A stretch of DNA of 45,981 nucleotides, from assembly GCA_023379385.1 (NCBI GenBank), contig JAMCUS010000036.1:1-45981 (forward strand), read 5' to 3'. Each line of letters starts with the position of its first letter. Within the stretch, counting starts at the first letter, position 1. This document shows, one piece after another, positions 45,469 to 45,981 of this stretch. The stretch comes from Thermoplasmatota archaeon (lineage in GTDB: Archaea; Thermoplasmatota; Thermoplasmata; Lutacidiplasmatales; JAMCUS01). The position numbers were made by a program, and so were the translations under genes. The notes under the pieces are model-generated. The model saw nothing but the letters and a program-made list of their open reading frames with translations, was not told where the DNA came from and ran no database searches.

Positions 45469-45831
45469 ATGGACGATGGCATATCTATTCCAGAGAATTT
45501 TAGGAAATACATGATCAGTTTTGATGATGACTGTGATAGTCTTAACAAGGCATTGAACGGTATATCCACAAAAGACAAAAATGGTGAAAGAGGGTTTGGA
45601 CTTCATTCAGTGTTTGAGCTTTTGACAAAAGGAATGAAGGGAGATGGTGTTCTTATATCAGGCAGGGGCATATTGAACAAACGTTTTATATGGTAGGGGA
45701 CAGAACCACCCACAGAATTGTTCTGCTACGCTAACGACTCAGGCGAAGCTACAAAATTTGATGGTTGTTACGTTGCATTTAGGATGAAAACCAATTTATC
45801 ACCAAATTTATATGAATATCTTGAGTATTGA
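45469..45831 (+). pseudogene. GHKL ATPase fragment with in-frame TAG
   Basis: Only the C-terminal half of a GHKL ATP-binding domain: G1 box 'DDGISIPENFRKY', lid 'ALNGISTKDKNGERGFGLHS' with the G2 box, and 'KGDGVLISGRGIL'. A TAG at 45694 interrupts it, but the same frame continues for 44 codons to TGA 45829, including 'FDGCYVAFRMKTNL', which looks like the final strand of such domains ('F.GT.V.....'). The N box is missing and stops lie just upstream of ATG 45469. It is followed by a STAS-like gene, as in known ATP-binding/STAS-like pairs. Confidence 0.65.
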
Positions 45832-45873
45832 ATCAGATGTAATCCCCAAAAAGCTAAAAACCCTAGCCATAAA

Positions 45874-45883
45874 AATATATAAA
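45874..45883 (+). promoter_or_regulatory. TATA box of STAS-like gene
   Basis: AATATATAAA is centred about 33 nt before ATG 45911; no ribosome site lies between. Confidence 0.5.
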
Positions 45884-45910
45884 TGTATGTGTAATATTAT
45901 GTATACTATT

Positions 45911-45981
45911 ATGATAGTAAAAATATCCGAAGTTGTTGGGCCAGATCTTGCTACAAGAAATGGTTGCGACAATTTGTTCAG
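45911..45981 (+). CDS. STAS-like (DUF4325-type) protein, 3' cut by window edge
   Basis: Only 23 codons are visible: 'MIVKISEVVGPDLATRNGCD' and NLF. The opening 'I.i.evvG.dLatR..' is how STAS-like DUF4325 proteins usually begin. These are often encoded after a GHKL ATPase, which is what precedes it here (in broken form). They are thought to be partner-switching modules, but their function is not settled. It has its own TATA box, so it may still be expressed without the ATPase. Confidence 0.5.
   Translation, partial: MIVKISEVVGPDLATRNGCDNLF

Noticed and set aside
45694-45696. TAG read as pyrrolysine in the GHKL gene
   Set aside because: The gene also lacks its N-terminal half and lies beside an IS end, so decay is the simpler reading. 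No pyl genes are seen in the window.

Overview
The window is archaeal and most likely from an acidophilic member of the Thermoplasmatales (Ferroplasma/Cuniculiplasma/Thermoplasma type); the order is an inference. It is clearly AT-rich. It carries archaeal information-processing genes: family-B DNA polymerase, a GINS subunit, aIF5B, a HerA-type ATPase, a Trm5/TYW2-type tRNA methyltransferase and PurS. Most first genes of operons have a TATA box about 25-33 nt before the start codon (leaderless mRNAs), while internal genes have GGTG/GAGGTG ribosome sites. Two large cell-surface proteins carry 'FTESGLPSGT.WYVN' domains, which I associate with acidophilic archaea. I saw no tRNA, rRNA or CRISPR array.

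Layout. 0-2.4 kb: 3' part of a beta-propeller surface protein, then an insertion-sequence (IS) graveyard. 2.4-8.6 kb: MFS exporter, zinc-ribbon protein, MTA phosphorylase with an adjoining tiny zinc-ribbon protein, TPR protein, HerA-like ATPase. 8.6-10.2 kb: an IS left end in inverted orientation to the one at 1.9 kb, a small helix-turn-helix gene, and a hairpin-rich 300-nt stretch that may be an undescribed ncRNA. 10.2-15.6 kb: polB, Nudix, winged-helix gene, M50 protease, small membrane protein. 15.6-18.4 kb: HIT hydrolase, then a padR-MFS efflux operon with a 28-bp perfect palindrome at its promoter. 18.5-22.8 kb: acetyltransferase, IS remnants, GINS, a tnpB remnant, aIF5B.

22.9-31.8 kb is a fatty-acid beta-oxidation island: acyl-CoA dehydrogenase, SCP2-like carrier, fused 3-hydroxyacyl-CoA dehydrogenase/enoyl-CoA hydratase, thiolase, two translationally coupled acyl-CoA dehydrogenase paralogues and an acyl-CoA synthetase. 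Together these cover activation, first oxidation, hydration, second oxidation and thiolysis. The two coupled paralogues have lost opposite halves of the active-site motifs, which predicts an obligate heteromer with a shared FAD site. This is the most interesting observation in the window.

31.9-34.5 kb: purS-purL. 34.5-35.4 kb: second IS graveyard (IS1634-like and IS110-like pieces). 35.4-40 kb: 1526-residue surface protein with seven tandem FTESGLP domains. 40-43.5 kb: HtpX-like protease, an M20-family protein lacking two active-site residues, the tRNA methyltransferase and a small helix-turn-helix gene. 43.5-43.8 kb: a 25-residue, seven-cysteine peptide followed by nested inverted repeats. 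44-46 kb: small membrane protein, an orphan 276-residue protein, a third IS right end, a broken GHKL ATPase with an in-frame TAG, and the start of a STAS-like gene cut by the window edge.
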